This document shows, piece by piece, positions 37,054-46,138 of a DNA stretch of 64,000 nucleotides. The stretch is from contig NZ_AKJW01000080.1 in assembly GCF_000282135.1 (NCBI RefSeq), forward strand, positions 50,353 through 114,352, read 5' to 3'. The position numbers and the translations under genes were made by a program. This DNA comes from Herbaspirillum sp. CF444 (GTDB lineage Bacteria > Pseudomonadota > Gammaproteobacteria > Burkholderiales > Burkholderiaceae_D). Every line of letters starts with the position of its first letter. Positions within the stretch are counted from its first letter, which is position 1. The notes below the pieces were generated by a model that worked only from the letters and a program-made list of their open reading frames with translations, was not told the DNA's origin and did no database searches.

Positions 37054-37392
37054 ATGCAAATCGTCTTCCTTATCTGGCCCATCATGCTGCTTCCGGTGTT
37101 GGTGGCGTGGTTGACGCGTCCCCGCCCAAGCGGCAGTGCGCATGCAAAACCACACGCCTGCGCCGAACCTGAAATCGTTGCGGCGCCTGCGCAAAAAGAC
37201 ACGCTGCACACGCCTGTCTATCGCAAGGAAGCACGGCGCGCTTACCTGGAGATGCTGGAGCTCGCCGCAGAACAGCGACGCCGCGAATCCCCCGCATATC
37301 GCCGGGCGGCACAGGCCGCCTATGTGGAAATGCAGACGATGCACGACATGGCTGGCGATGCCCCTGACGATCCTCTTGTCCGCTCCGACTGA
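37054..37392 (+). CDS. Hypothetical membrane-anchored protein with internal repeat
   Basis: 112 residues from the ATG at 37054. One N-terminal helix (MQIVFLIWPIMLLPVLVAW) is followed by a soluble tail. The tail holds two related units, YRKEARRAYLEMLELA and YRRAAQAAYVEMQTMH, about 31 residues apart, suggesting a duplicated helical motif. Not recognised. Codon use is like that of its neighbours, but no clear ribosome site is seen, so the start is uncertain; a longer frame starts at 36997. Confidence 0.6.
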   Translation: MQIVFLIWPIMLLPVLVAWLTRPRPSGSAHAKPHACAEPEIVAAPAQKDTLHTPVYRKEARRAYLEMLELAAEQRRRESPAYRRAAQAAYVEMQTMHDMAGDAPDDPLVRSD

Positions 37393-37554
37393 GCAGTCCC
37401 GCCCTCACGGCGATTGTTAAGAAAAATCCCCCGCTCCTCCACAAGCGTAAAGCTAGGTAAGTTATTCCGCACGTCATGAGACGAGGCGTCTTCCTCACCT
37501 ATACTGGCCTCGCTGGATCGACTACAGAATTCTTTTCCATCAGAGGGGTACACC

Positions 37555-37770
37555 ATGACGATCAATACCGTTTCTTCTTCCAACGCAGCGACAGCTGTGC
37601 ACGCGCAACAAACCGCCAAACGCAAACCATCCTCCGTCGATTTCGCCAAGGTGATGGCCGGTACTAGCGGCGACATCAAGACCGATACCAACACGGCAAC
37701 CAAGCAAAACAATTCGAGCTCCGCGACTGCCGTTGCCCAAAACGCCGACGGCACCAGAGTCAACGGCTGA
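37555..37770 (+). CDS. Small Ser/Thr/Asn-rich hypothetical protein
   Basis: 71 residues, not recognised. GAGGGG lies seven bases before the ATG and a perfect terminator follows 30 bp after the stop, so it is a complete single-gene transcript. The sequence is polar and probably disordered (SSNAATAVHAQQTAKRK, DTNTATKQNNSSSATAV) with a short amphipathic stretch SVDFAKVMAG. No signal or membrane segment. Confidence 0.75.
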   Translation: MTINTVSSSNAATAVHAQQTAKRKPSSVDFAKVMAGTSGDIKTDTNTATKQNNSSSATAVAQNADGTRVNG

Positions 37771-37799
37771 GACGACATCCCGGTTGTTCTTGCCGCAAA

Positions 37800-37830
37800 A
37801 TAAAAAAGCCACGTTTGCGTGGCTTTTTTT
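37800..37830 (+). terminator. Terminator of the small 37.6-kb gene
   Basis: The stem AAAAAGCCACG/CGTGGCTTTTT with a TTTG-type loop and a T-run. Confidence 0.9.
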
Positions 37831-38021
37831 ATGGCCGCTGCATGGAGGCGGTGCAAGAGATCGAAATGACGCCGAAGAATATCGGCGCAGAAATACCCAA
37901 CAGGCAAGCCGCAATAAATACGCCTCAAAATGCAAAAAAAGCTGAGAGCCGGGAGCTAACAGCAGTTTTCAACAAATATCCTGTTGATTCAGCACAAGTT
38001 TATTCGTGCGGGAAGGCGCGA

Positions 38022-38666
38022 CTATTCATTACCGGATACATTGACCAACCCGCGGCCTGGGCTATAAATGTAATGCATGTCCGTTCCTCTTTCCCTGCCC
38101 TCATTGACCACCCAGTGAAAGCGAAGCGAGTGGGGGATGCCGCCATATTCAAAATCAAGCTTTTCAATGGTGACTTCAATTTTCCGCACCAGTGCGCCTT
38201 GATTGCACTCGACCCTGAACACGCGAGTTTCATCTTCATGCCAGAGGCCCAGCGGCATCTTTACCTCGTCATTGCAATCGCGTTCATAGCGACTGTCGAA
38301 AACCCGTCCCAGACCGTCGCCCCGCGAGCTCAAGGTAAAAAGCTGGCTTTTGCCGCCATTTTCTCTTTTGTAAACCAGAATGGAATCACTGGTATTGGGA
38401 CGGGTAAAAGGGATAGGACCGATGATGTGTTTATGCCCACCGAAATAGAGATCAGCCGGGAGCATTTTCAATTCCCGGGTACCATCCCATTTGCCGCCAG
38501 TCCACAGCTCGACAGGGATATAGCGCGTCTTGACTTGAGCGTCATAAGCCGCATCCCAAGCATTCTCATCAGCGGCAAAAGCGACACCATGGCTTGTTAA
38601 CACGAGGGCAGCGAGAGATAGGAAGGCTTGGCGATGCGTAAAAAAATGACAACGCTTCATGTTCAT
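38022..38666 (-). CDS. Exported hypothetical protein, AT-richer than its neighbours
   Basis: 214 residues, not recognised. A signal peptide (basic start, LSLAALVLTSHG, cleavage near AFAADEN) directs export. The mature protein is rich in aromatic and charged residues, with a candidate disulfide pair (CNDE and ECNQG) and segments such as YIPVELWTGGKWDG, LYFGGHKHIIGPIPF and LDFEYGGIPHSLRFHWVVNEG, suggesting a beta-rich domain. Base composition is visibly lower in GC than the core genes around it, and it lies next to a decayed transposase, both hints of horizontal origin. The ATG at 38664-38666 and another two codons downstream are both possible. Confidence 0.75.
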   Translation of the reverse strand: MNMKRCHFFTHRQAFLSLAALVLTSHGVAFAADENAWDAAYDAQVKTRYIPVELWTGGKWDGTRELKMLPADLYFGGHKHIIGPIPFTRPNTSDSILVYKRENGGKSQLFTLSSRGDGLGRVFDSRYERDCNDEVKMPLGLWHEDETRVFRVECNQGALVRKIEVTIEKLDFEYGGIPHSLRFHWVVNEGRERGTDMHYIYSPGRGLVNVSGNE

Positions 38667-38851
38667 TGCAAGATCCTTGCAGGGTCAAACCGGTATGCCT
38701 GGAAGCAGGCTTAGATTCCCAGCCCTTGATATTAAATGATTGGAAGCTGTTTGTGACAACATCCACAAAGCAAAAGGTGTCGGGTCCATACATGCCTCGA
38801 AAACTGATAATCATCTAGCCGTCCTCCCACGTTAGAACACAATTCTGCTTA

Positions 38852-38871
38852 TGACCATAAGCAGGAGATCG
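38852..38871. repeat. Perfect dyad just upstream of the transposase fragment
   Basis: CTGCTTATG and CATAAGCAG are exact inverted repeats around a 2-bp centre, immediately before the transposase start. It could be an operator or a residue of the element's left end. Confidence 0.6.
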
Positions 38872-38873
38872 GA

Positions 38874-39237
38874 GTGATCGACGTGGCATTACTAGGCATT
38901 ATTCGACGCTGGCACTTTCGTGACCAAGTCCCATTGCGAGAGATCGCCAGGCGTTTAGGCATCTCACGCAACACCGTCAGACGGTACATTCGCGCGAAAA
39001 CCATTGAGCCAGCCTATGCAGGCAGGCGTCCCCGGAGCTCTCTGGACAAGTACACGCTTAAACTCTCGGCCTGGTTAAAGACAGAAGCGGCCCAATCACG
39101 TAAGCAACGACGTACGTAAAACAGCTCCATTTGGAGCTGCGTGCACTCGGATATGAGGGGCCGTACGATCGGGCAGCAGCCTTCGCCAGACGCTGGATCA
39201 ATTGGAGAGAATCAATTCTGCGAGCAAATCAACAGTG
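38874..39237 (+). pseudogene. IS21-family transposase (IstA) N-terminal remnant, frameshifted
   Basis: The first frame (38874-39119, 81 codons, GTG start) contains the IstA DNA-binding domain: IRRWHFRDQVPLREIARRLGISRNTVRRYIRAK. It stops at 39117-39119 just after RKQRRT. The homologous reading continues in another frame from about 39110 with VKQLHLELRALGYEGPYDRAAAFARRW, then ends at a TGA at 39235-39237. The DDE catalytic domain and the IstB helper are absent, so the element is dead: a short fragment with an internal frameshift. Confidence 0.82.
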
Positions 39238-39388
39238 ACGGGGGCATTTCGTGCCGAGACTGAGCTTTTGGTCTTTTTCTTTGGTTTTTAAGCGAAGGAA
39301 AACACTCCGCAACGGTTGAAATACAACCTTGGGGCTTTGATCTGAGGCATTAAAGGTGGCTCACTTAGTGGCACACCACCCGAAATGC

Positions 39389-39426
39389 AAAAAACCGCTG
39401 AAAGCCATAAGCGATCAACGGTTTTA
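39389..39426 (-). terminator. Terminator of the initiator tRNA gene
   Basis: On the minus strand an AAAACCGTTGATCGCTTAT stem pairs imperfectly with its partner, closing with CGGTTTTTTGC, directly downstream of the tRNA 3' end. Confidence 0.75.
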
Positions 39427-39433
39427 GACAATT

Positions 39434-39510
<77 letters not shown>

Positions 39511-39523
39511 TCTGAAGAAAAAG

Positions 39524-39552
39524 ATTATACGACATATCCACAAACTATGCAA
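39524..39552 (-). promoter_or_regulatory. Sigma-70 promoter of tRNA-fMet
   Basis: Minus-strand TTGCAT, a 17-bp spacer and a perfect TATAAT whose downstream edge lies 13 bp before the mature tRNA 5' end, placing the transcript start a few bases upstream of the tRNA. Confidence 0.85.
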
Positions 39553-39769
39553 ACGCATTACTCGAATTCTTTCCTATTCCGGCTTTTGGCCGAAGACCCT
39601 TGCCTCTGACGCCGGTCGCAACTCCCTGCCGACCGACGCTGTCGATAAAAGAGTTTCCCTCTGAACGACAGTGATACACTTCTATCCGCACTTTGCCATG
39701 AATCATCCCTCACCCGGTGGCGCCTGATCGCCGTCGGATATTCCTACAAAAATACGTCGACCGTCTTTT

Positions 39770-40345
39770 ATGAAATTCTGTTCTGAATGCGCTCATCCGG
39801 TATCGCTGCAGATTCCTCCCGATGACAATCGTCCGCGCTTCGTATGCGGCAATTGCGGCGCCATTCATTATCAAAATCCGAAGATGGTGGTCGGCTCCAT
39901 CCCGGTCTGGAAACACGACGGCGAATTGCGCGTGCTGCTGTGCCGTCGCGCCATCGAACCGCGCCACGGTTACTGGACGCTGCCGGCAGGCTTCATGGAA
40001 AACGGCGAAACCACCACCGACGCCGCCGCGCGCGAGACAGAAGAAGAAGCCGGCGCGCGCATCGAGCTCGGCCCGCTGTTCTCGCTCATCAATGTGCCGC
40101 ATGTGCATCAGGTGCATCTCTTTTACCTGGCCGAACTGCTCGACCTCGATTACGCCGCCGGCACCGAAAGCCTGGAAGTCGCCTTGTTCAGGGAAGAAGA
40201 AATCCCCTGGCCGGACATCGCCTTCCCTACCGTCGAATACACGCTGCGCGCCTACTTCTCCGACCTGGCCAAGGTCAGGACCGGCGACGGCGGCTTTGGC
40301 CTGCATACCGACGATATCCGCAAACGCATGATGCAACCTGACTGA
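39770..40345 (+). CDS. Zinc-ribbon NUDIX hydrolase
   Basis: 191 residues. The N-terminal zinc ribbon has Cys4, Cys7, Cys26 and Cys29. The Nudix box is GFMENGETTTDAAARETEEEAGA, with all catalytic Glu and Arg positions intact. The layout resembles NudC-like or ADP-ribose/NADH pyrophosphatases, but the short N-terminus and lack of the SQPWPFPxS motif argue against true NudC. It hydrolyses a nucleoside-diphosphate-linked substrate of unknown identity. The stop codon touches the start of the palindromic element. Confidence 0.9.
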   Translation: MKFCSECAHPVSLQIPPDDNRPRFVCGNCGAIHYQNPKMVVGSIPVWKHDGELRVLLCRRAIEPRHGYWTLPAGFMENGETTTDAAARETEEEAGARIELGPLFSLINVPHVHQVHLFYLAELLDLDYAAGTESLEVALFREEEIPWPDIAFPTVEYTLRAYFSDLAKVRTGDGGFGLHTDDIRKRMMQPD

Positions 40346-40613
40346 GAGCGTGTTATGTGCTATTTCAGCCCCCGCGTTCGGATAAAAAGGGATGCAGTGC
40401 AAGGCGCGCCGCGCCGCACAGGGTGGCCCCCTGTGCAAGCGTCGCAACGCCGCAATGCGCCCTTTTTATCCGAACCCGTCGGGCAACCCCGGGAACGAAC
40501 TGTCTGCGGTGTTATTCCTCCTTGCCGTAGCACCGCTACGACGCGTCGTCTCGCCTTGCATTCAGTCCGTTCCCGGGGCTGCGCGGGGGCTGAAATAGCA
40601 CATAACACGCTCT
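40345..40613. repeat. Composite nested palindrome with two inverted copies of the 55-bp core
   Basis: The outer arms 40345-40376 and 40582-40613 are perfect 32-bp inverted repeats. Inside, core copy 1 (40399-40453) is framed by TTCGGATAAAAAGG-type arms (around 40377-40390 and 40462-40474). Core copy 2 (40506-40559, inverted) is framed by CCCCGGGAACGAACTG and its near-complement (40488-40503, 40563-40578, one mismatch). Both cores share GCAAGGCG...AACgCCGC with the element at 747-847, but each has a different central hairpin (CACAGGG/CCCTGTG and GTAGC/GCTAC). It starts on the last base of the NUDIX stop codon. Confidence 0.8.
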
Positions 40614-40625
40614 AGGGAACCACCC

Positions 40626-41348
40626 ATGATTTCCTGGCTGGATGTCGACTCGCCCTTCCCGGATGTCTCCAAGGCGCTGACCGAGCCGGCCGGCTTGCTG
40701 GCCGCCGGCGCCGACCTGTCGCCGCAACGCCTGCTCAACGCCTATCGTCACGGCATCTTTCCCTGGTTCTCCGAAGGCCAGCCCATCCTGTGGTGGAGCA
40801 CCGATCCGCGCATGGTGCTGCACACCGACCGCTTCATCATTTCCGACAGCCTCAAAAAGACCCTGCGCAAGATCGAACGCAGCCGGCATACCGACGCCCG
40901 CTGGGAAGTCCGCTTCGACTCGGCGTTCCGCGAAGTCATGCGCGCCTGCGCGGCACCGCGCAAGGATGACGCCGGCACCTGGATTTCGAAGGATATCGTC
41001 GACGGTTATTGCGGACTGCATCGCGCCGGCTATGCGCATTCGTCCGAGGTCTGGCTGGACGGCAAGCTGGTGGGCGGCGCTTATGGCGTATCCATCGGCC
41101 AGATGTTCTACGGCGAATCGATGTTTGCGCGCGTGTCCGATGCGTCCAAGGTGGCCCTGGCGTATCTGGTGCACTTCCTGCGCCAGCATGGCGTGCAGAT
41201 GATCGACTGCCAGCAGGAAACCCCGCACCTGGCGTCATTGGGCGCGGCGCCGATTCCGCGCAAGGAATTCCTCAAGCATTTGGAGCAGGCCATCGACGCC
41301 CCGCAGATCACGTTCTGGCACCCTCTGGACCTGTTCGCCAAGCCATGA
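40626..41348 (+). CDS. aat: Leucyl/phenylalanyl-tRNA--protein transferase
   Basis: 240 residues. Family blocks are [43 protein letters not shown], then [49 protein letters not shown] and the C-terminal [15 protein letters not shown]. It adds Leu or Phe from tRNA to N-terminal Arg or Lys, marking proteins for ClpS/ClpAP degradation. The downstream bpt gene completes the second N-degron branch. Confidence 0.96.
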   Translation: MISWLDVDSPFPDVSKALTEPAGLLAAGADLSPQRLLNAYRHGIFPWFSEGQPILWWSTDPRMVLHTDRFIISDSLKKTLRKIERSRHTDARWEVRFDSAFREVMRACAAPRKDDAGTWISKDIVDGYCGLHRAGYAHSSEVWLDGKLVGGAYGVSIGQMFYGESMFARVSDASKVALAYLVHFLRQHGVQMIDCQQETPHLASLGAAPIPRKEFLKHLEQAIDAPQITFWHPLDLFAKP

Positions 41349-41503
41349 ATGTTGCGTAAAAAACCACGCGGGAGCGCTGTTACCGGTTCTGGAAAGTAGT
41401 GTAAATTAACGGTAATCGTGACCAATTTGTTACACCGGCACCGTTGCGGCGAGCACAGCGAATTGAAGCAAGTGACAGCACCCCAGGACACCACAGGACG
41501 CAC

Positions 41504-42232
41504 ATGACGCACCTTAAAGACCTGCCGTTTTCCACGTTGCAGTTTTATGCGACGGCTCCCTACCCATGCAGCTACCTCGATAACCAGCAAGCCCGCTCGC
41601 AAGTCGCCACGCCTTCGCATCTGATCAACGCCGACGTTTATTCCGAACTGGTCAAGACCGGCTTCCGCCGCAGCGGAATCTTCACCTACCGCCCCTATTG
41701 CGACGGTTGCCACGCCTGCACGCCGGTGCGCATCAAGACCGCGGAATTCGAACCCAACCGCAGCCAGCGCCGCGCCTGGAGCAAAAATCAACAACTGGTG
41801 ACGCTGGTCACCAACCTGACCTACGCCTACGAACACTACGAGCTCTACCTGCGCTATCAGTCCGTGCGCCATGCCGGCGGCGGCATGGACCAGGACAGCC
41901 GCGACCAGTACGCGCAATTCCTGCTGCAAAGCAAGGTCAACACGCGCCTGGTGGAGTTCCGCGAGCCCGGCGGCACGCTGCGCATGGTCAGCATCATCGA
42001 CGTGCTCGATGACGGCCTGTCGTCGGTCTATACCTTCTACGATCCGGACGTCGAAGGCTCGTCCTACGGCACTTACAACATCCTGTGGCAGATCGAACAA
42101 GCCCGTCAACTGGATATTCCCTACGTCTATCTGGGCTATTGGATCAAGGAAAGCGCCAAGATGGCCTACAAGACCAACTTCAGGCCCCTGGAAGCATTGC
42201 AGAACGGCAACTGGACCGAGTTGCTCGATTAA
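41504..42232 (+). CDS. bpt: Aspartate/glutamate leucyltransferase Bpt
   Basis: 242 residues from the ATG at 41504. The N-terminal Cys-containing block [23 protein letters not shown] and the C-terminal acyltransferase half ([44 protein letters not shown]) are those of bacterial Bpt, which transfers Leu to N-terminal Asp or Glu. Older annotations call it arginyltransferase (Ate). It is 155 bp after aat and 88 bp before pyrD, and probably shares their transcript. Confidence 0.95.
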   Translation: MTHLKDLPFSTLQFYATAPYPCSYLDNQQARSQVATPSHLINADVYSELVKTGFRRSGIFTYRPYCDGCHACTPVRIKTAEFEPNRSQRRAWSKNQQLVTLVTNLTYAYEHYELYLRYQSVRHAGGGMDQDSRDQYAQFLLQSKVNTRLVEFREPGGTLRMVSIIDVLDDGLSSVYTFYDPDVEGSSYGTYNILWQIEQARQLDIPYVYLGYWIKESAKMAYKTNFRPLEALQNGNWTELLD

Positions 42233-42320
42233 TTGCGCGATTAGCCCCGCCTGTCTTTTCGACGGGAAAACGCTCCGGACACGTTAGAATAGCGGCACTT
42301 TTTCCTCCAGCCGACTCATC

Positions 42321-43355
42321 GTGTCCGACAAATTCCTCTACGCCCTCGCCCGTCCCCTGCTGTTCTCCCTCGACGCAGAATCCGCCCACCATCTGACCTT
42401 GCCCGCCCTGCGCCGCGCCGCCGCGCTCGGCCTGACCGGTTTCATCGGCAAGCCTGCCCCCGATCCGCGCACCGTGATGGGCATCACCTTCCCCAATCCG
42501 GTCGGCCTGGCCGCCGGCCTGGACAAGGACGGTTCCTGCATCGACGGCCTGGCGGCGCTCGGTTTCGGTTCGATTGAAATCGGCACGGTCACGCCGCGCG
42601 CACAGCCGGGCAATCCCAAGCCGCGCATGTTCCGCCTGCCGGCCGCACATGCCATCATCAACCGCATGGGCTTCAACAACGGCGGCGTCGACGCTTTCGT
42701 CGCCAACGTGCAAGGCTCGCGCTTCTATCAGGGCAAACAAGGCGTCCTCGGCCTGAACATCGGCAAGAACGCCGACACCCCGATCGAACGCGCCGCCGAC
42801 GACTACCTGCACTGCCTGGAAAAGGTCTATCCCTACGCCAGCTATGTGACCGTCAACATCTCGTCGCCCAACACCAAGAATCTGCGCCAGTTGCAAGGCG
42901 CCTCGGAATTGGACGCCCTGCTGTCGCAACTGAAGGAAGCGCAACTGCGCCTGGCCGACCGGCACAAGCGTTATGTGCCGGTAGCATTGAAAATCGCACC
43001 GGACATCGACAGCGAACAAATCAAGAACATCGCCGACGCGCTGCTGCGCCACAAGCTCGACGGCGTCATCGCCACCAACACCACGATCACGCGCGACGCC
43101 GTCAAGGGCTTGCAGCACGGCGAAGAAGCCGGCGGCCTGTCGGGCGCGCCGGTATTTGAATTGTCGAATCAGGTGGTGCGCGGCCTCAAGGCCGAGCTGG
43201 GCGATGCACTGCCGATCATCGGCGTGGGCGGCATCCTCAGCGGCAGCAACGCCCAGGCCAAGATGCAGGCCGGCGCCTCGCTGGTGCAGTTGTATTCCGG
43301 CCTGATCTATCGTGGCCCGGCGCTGGTCAAGGAATGCGCGGACGCATTGCGCTGA
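42321..43355 (+). CDS. pyrD: Dihydroorotate dehydrogenase (quinone), class 2
   Basis: 344 residues with a GTG start. The class 2 N-terminal membrane-associating helices ([23 protein letters not shown]) precede the FMN barrel: [60 protein letters not shown] with the catalytic Ser, [15 protein letters not shown] and [10 protein letters not shown]. It oxidises dihydroorotate to orotate with ubiquinone in pyrimidine synthesis. A strong terminator follows. Confidence 0.97.
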   Translation: MSDKFLYALARPLLFSLDAESAHHLTLPALRRAAALGLTGFIGKPAPDPRTVMGITFPNPVGLAAGLDKDGSCIDGLAALGFGSIEIGTVTPRAQPGNPKPRMFRLPAAHAIINRMGFNNGGVDAFVANVQGSRFYQGKQGVLGLNIGKNADTPIERAADDYLHCLEKVYPYASYVTVNISSPNTKNLRQLQGASELDALLSQLKEAQLRLADRHKRYVPVALKIAPDIDSEQIKNIADALLRHKLDGVIATNTTITRDAVKGLQHGEEAGGLSGAPVFELSNQVVRGLKAELGDALPIIGVGGILSGSNAQAKMQAGASLVQLYSGLIYRGPALVKECADALR

Positions 43356-43381
43356 ACAGAACGACGCGACCGGCGTAAAAA

Positions 43382-43417
43382 AACCGCCATTGCATTTGCG
43401 TGCAATGGCGGTTTTTT
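43382..43417 (+). terminator. pyrD terminator
   Basis: The perfect stem AACCGCCATTGCA/TGCAATGGCGGTT (43382-43394 with 43401-43413) and a following T-run. A-run on the other side could also serve leftward transcripts. Confidence 0.92.
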
Positions 43418-43467
43418 ATTGCATGTGAAATACACGTGGAATTGCAGCGACCTCAACAATTTAATCC

Positions 43468-43574
43468 GTCGTCCCAGCGAACGCTGGGACCCAGTGTCGT
43501 TACAGCGCTGGCAAAAGCTTCATGCACCAACAAACTTCAACGACGCCGGGTCCTGACTTTCGTCAGGACGACGG
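43468..43574. repeat. BIME/REP-like double hairpin, copy C
   Basis: The same paired-hairpin element as copy A in the same orientation, with a longer, unrelated middle segment. It lies between the convergent pyrD and ABC-importer genes. Confidence 0.85.
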
Positions 43575-43589
43575 CGCATGAGATTGGTA

Positions 43590-44312
43590 TTACAACACCT
43601 TGCGCAGGAAATCCCGGGTGCGTTCATTCTTCGGCTCACCCAACACTTGCTGCGGCGGACCTTCTTCCATGATCACGCCCTGGTCGATGAACAGCACGCG
43701 ATCCGACACTTCACGCGCAAAACCCATCTCGTGCGTGACGACCACCATGGTCATGCCTTCTTCGGCCAGGGTCTTCATCACCGTCAGCACTTCGCCGACC
43801 AGTTCGGGATCAAGCGCGGAAGTCGGTTCGTCGAACAGCATGACCTTCGGCTCCATCGCCAGCGCGCGGGCAATCGCCACACGCTGCTGCTGGCCGCCGG
43901 AGAGCTGGTTCGGGAAGGCGTCGATCTTGTCCAGCAAGCCGACCTTTTGCAGCAGTTTTTCCGCCACCAGCACCGCTTCGCGTCGCGACAGCTTCTTCAC
44001 CTGCATCGGCGCCATGATCAGGTTTTCCAGCACCGACATGTGCGGAAACAGGTTGAAGCGCTGGAACACCATGCCCAGACTGGCACGCAGCGTGTTCAGG
44101 TCGACCTTGGGATCGTTGACCTTGACGCCGTCGATGAAGATCTCGCCGTCGCTCGCTTCTTCCAGGCCATTGAGGCAACGCAGGAAGGTGCTCTTGCCTG
44201 AACCCGAAGGGCCGATCACGCACACCACTTCGCTCTCTTTGATCTCGCAGTCGATGCCGCGCAGGATATGCGCCTGGCCGTACTGCTTTTGCAATTGCCT
44301 GACGCTGATCAT
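43590..44312 (-). CDS. Polar amino-acid ABC importer ATPase (GlnQ/HisP-like)
   Basis: 240 residues. Walker A is [20 protein letters not shown]-loop [19 protein letters not shown], signature [15 protein letters not shown], Walker [15 protein letters not shown] and switch [13 protein letters not shown], all in the polar-amino-acid subclass. The start overlaps the permease stop by four bases. Next to arginase and ornithine cyclodeaminase, arginine or ornithine is the most likely cargo. Confidence 0.94.
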   Translation of the reverse strand: MISVRQLQKQYGQAHILRGIDCEIKESEVVCVIGPSGSGKSTFLRCLNGLEEASDGEIFIDGVKVNDPKVDLNTLRASLGMVFQRFNLFPHMSVLENLIMAPMQVKKLSRREAVLVAEKLLQKVGLLDKIDAFPNQLSGGQQQRVAIARALAMEPKVMLFDEPTSALDPELVGEVLTVMKTLAEEGMTMVVVTHEMGFAREVSDRVLFIDQGVIMEEGPPQQVLGEPKNERTRDFLRKVL

Positions 44313-45061
44313 CGTGCATCTCCTTTGCCGTAGCGTGTTTCGAGGTGGCGGACAAATGCCGACAGCAGCAAGGTAATACCCCAGTAAATCAGCGAAATGG
44401 TCAGGTACGGCTCCCAGTAACGCGCATACGCGCCGGAGACCGTGCGTGCGGCATACGCCAGTTCCGCCAGACCGATGGCCGACGCCAGCGACGAATCCTT
44501 GACGATGGCGATCGCGTTGTTACCCAGCGGCGGCAGCATGCGACGGAACGCCTGCGGCAACACTACCTTGCGCAAGGTCTGCATGTAGGTCATGCCGAGC
44601 GAGCGCGACGCTTCGCTCTGGCCGCGGTCGATCGACTGGATCCCGGCCCGGAAAATCTCCGACACATAGGCGCCCGAGTTCAGGGTGATGGCCAGCACCG
44701 CCGAGGCGAAGGCGCCGTATTGCGAACGGATTTCACGCGCGATGTCGCCGCTCAGGATCAGACCGCCGCTCGGGTTGATCAGCATCGGCATGAGCGCAAA
44801 GTGGATCAGCAGGATCTGCACGAACAGCGGCGTGCCGCGCAGGAAACTGACGTAAAAGCGTATCGGCCATTGCACCGCGTAACGCAGGAAATATTTCCAG
44901 AAACCATGGCGCGCTTCGGCCAGGCGGCCGACACCCAGCACCAGGCCCCAGCAGGTGCCGGCGATCACGCAGATGATCGCGGCCTTGATGGTCATCCACG
45001 TGCCCTCGACAAACAGGGGCAGGTACTCGCCGATGATTTCCCATTGAAAGAAAGAATTCAT
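44309..45061 (-). CDS. Polar amino-acid ABC importer permease
   Basis: 250 residues of the HisM/GlnP type: [32 protein letters not shown] at the N-terminus, [20 protein letters not shown], and the EAA loop [46 protein letters not shown]. About five helices; one permease gene, so the pore is probably a homodimer. Confidence 0.93.
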   Translation of the reverse strand: MNSFFQWEIIGEYLPLFVEGTWMTIKAAIICVIAGTCWGLVLGVGRLAEARHGFWKYFLRYAVQWPIRFYVSFLRGTPLFVQILLIHFALMPMLINPSGGLILSGDIAREIRSQYGAFASAVLAITLNSGAYVSEIFRAGIQSIDRGQSEASRSLGMTYMQTLRKVVLPQAFRRMLPPLGNNAIAIVKDSSLASAIGLAELAYAARTVSGAYARYWEPYLTISLIYWGITLLLSAFVRHLETRYGKGDAR

Positions 45062-45083
45062 GAATGCAATCCGGGTAAAAATC

Positions 45084-45113
45084 TGCCCACGACCTGTAAA
45101 CAGAGCGTGGGCA
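45084..45113 (-). other. Stem-loop between binding-protein and permease genes
   Basis: An 8-bp perfect stem TGCCCACG/CGTGGGCA (45084-45091 with 45106-45113) in the 85-bp spacer. No T-run on the minus strand, so probably an mRNA-stability or attenuation structure, as in the liv operon. Confidence 0.65.
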
Positions 45114-45146
45114 TGGAGAAAACGTACTTAAGTGCGGATTGTCAGA

Positions 45147-45926
45147 TTATTGCAGCGGCAATGTCGGCACGTTGGCGTCGAACCATTCCTTGTAGATCTT
45201 GGCGTAAGTACCGTCGGCGACGATCTTCTTCAGGCCGGCGTTGATCTTGTCCTGCAGTTCCTTGTTGCCCTTTTTCACGGCGATACCGAAGTATTGACGG
45301 GTGAACTTGGCGTCGCTGACCACCTTGAATTGCTTTTCAGGATGGCTCTTGATGTAGAACTTGATCACGCCGACGTCGCCGATCGCGGCATCGACGCCGC
45401 CGCGATACAGTTCTTCCAGCATCAGCGGGGTGTTGTCGAAACGGTGGATCGCGGTGCTGGACTTGCCGACTTCTTCGGACAGGACGATGTCGCCTGCGGT
45501 CGAGTTGACCACGCCGACTTGCAGCTTCTTCAGGTCTGCCAGTGCAGTCACTTTGGAGCCGGAATCGGTGATGATGACTTGCTCAGCCGGGAAGTAAGGC
45601 AGCGAAAAGTCGACCATCTGGGCGCGCTTTTCGGTGATGGTGATGCCGGAGACGATGATGTCGCGGTCGCCCTGGCCCAAGGTGGCGAAGATGCCTTCCC
45701 ATGGCGTGCTGACCAGTTTGATCTGGAAGCCGGAAGCCTTGGCGATGGCCTTGATGATGTCGATGTCGAAACCGACCAGTTCCTTCTTCGGCGTTTCGAA
45801 TTCAAATGGGCGGTAGGTGCCGCCGGCGCCGACGACGTAAGTCTGGTCGGCTGCCTGGGATGCGGTGGCGGACAGTGTCAGCGCGAGAACGCTGCTGGCG
45901 AGCACGACAAATTTCTTGAACGACAT
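45147..45926 (-). CDS. Polar amino-acid ABC importer binding protein (SBP family 3)
   Basis: 259 residues from ATG 45924-45926, with an AGGGAG ribosome site. Signal peptide to about ASQAADQTY. Family-3 blocks are YRPFEFETPKKELVGFDIDIIKAIAKA, WEGIFATLGQGDRDIIVSGITITEKRAQMVDFSLPYF, VGVVNSTAGDIV and GVDAAIGDVGVIKFYI. The GDVG in place of the more usual xD aligns with the ligand-carboxylate region. First gene of the importer operon; cargo inferred from neighbours as a basic amino acid. Confidence 0.93.
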   Translation of the reverse strand: MSFKKFVVLASSVLALTLSATASQAADQTYVVGAGGTYRPFEFETPKKELVGFDIDIIKAIAKASGFQIKLVSTPWEGIFATLGQGDRDIIVSGITITEKRAQMVDFSLPYFPAEQVIITDSGSKVTALADLKKLQVGVVNSTAGDIVLSEEVGKSSTAIHRFDNTPLMLEELYRGGVDAAIGDVGVIKFYIKSHPEKQFKVVSDAKFTRQYFGIAVKKGNKELQDKINAGLKKIVADGTYAKIYKEWFDANVPTLPLQ

Positions 45927-46138
45927 TGTTTTCTCCCTGAGGTGAGGCTGTAGTGAAGCTTTTTGTTGATGAAACATGCCAGGCCAATGGCACTGGTAAA
46001 AAGAATTCTTTGCTGCGCTGACTTGCCGGCCGGCATCGGCTCGCATTTACGCCAATCTCCGGAGGTCATGCCGCGCGCGCGAAACCCGACATGATCCGGC
46101 GTATGCTTCGATCCGTCAACTGACAATTTGTCGCTTTT

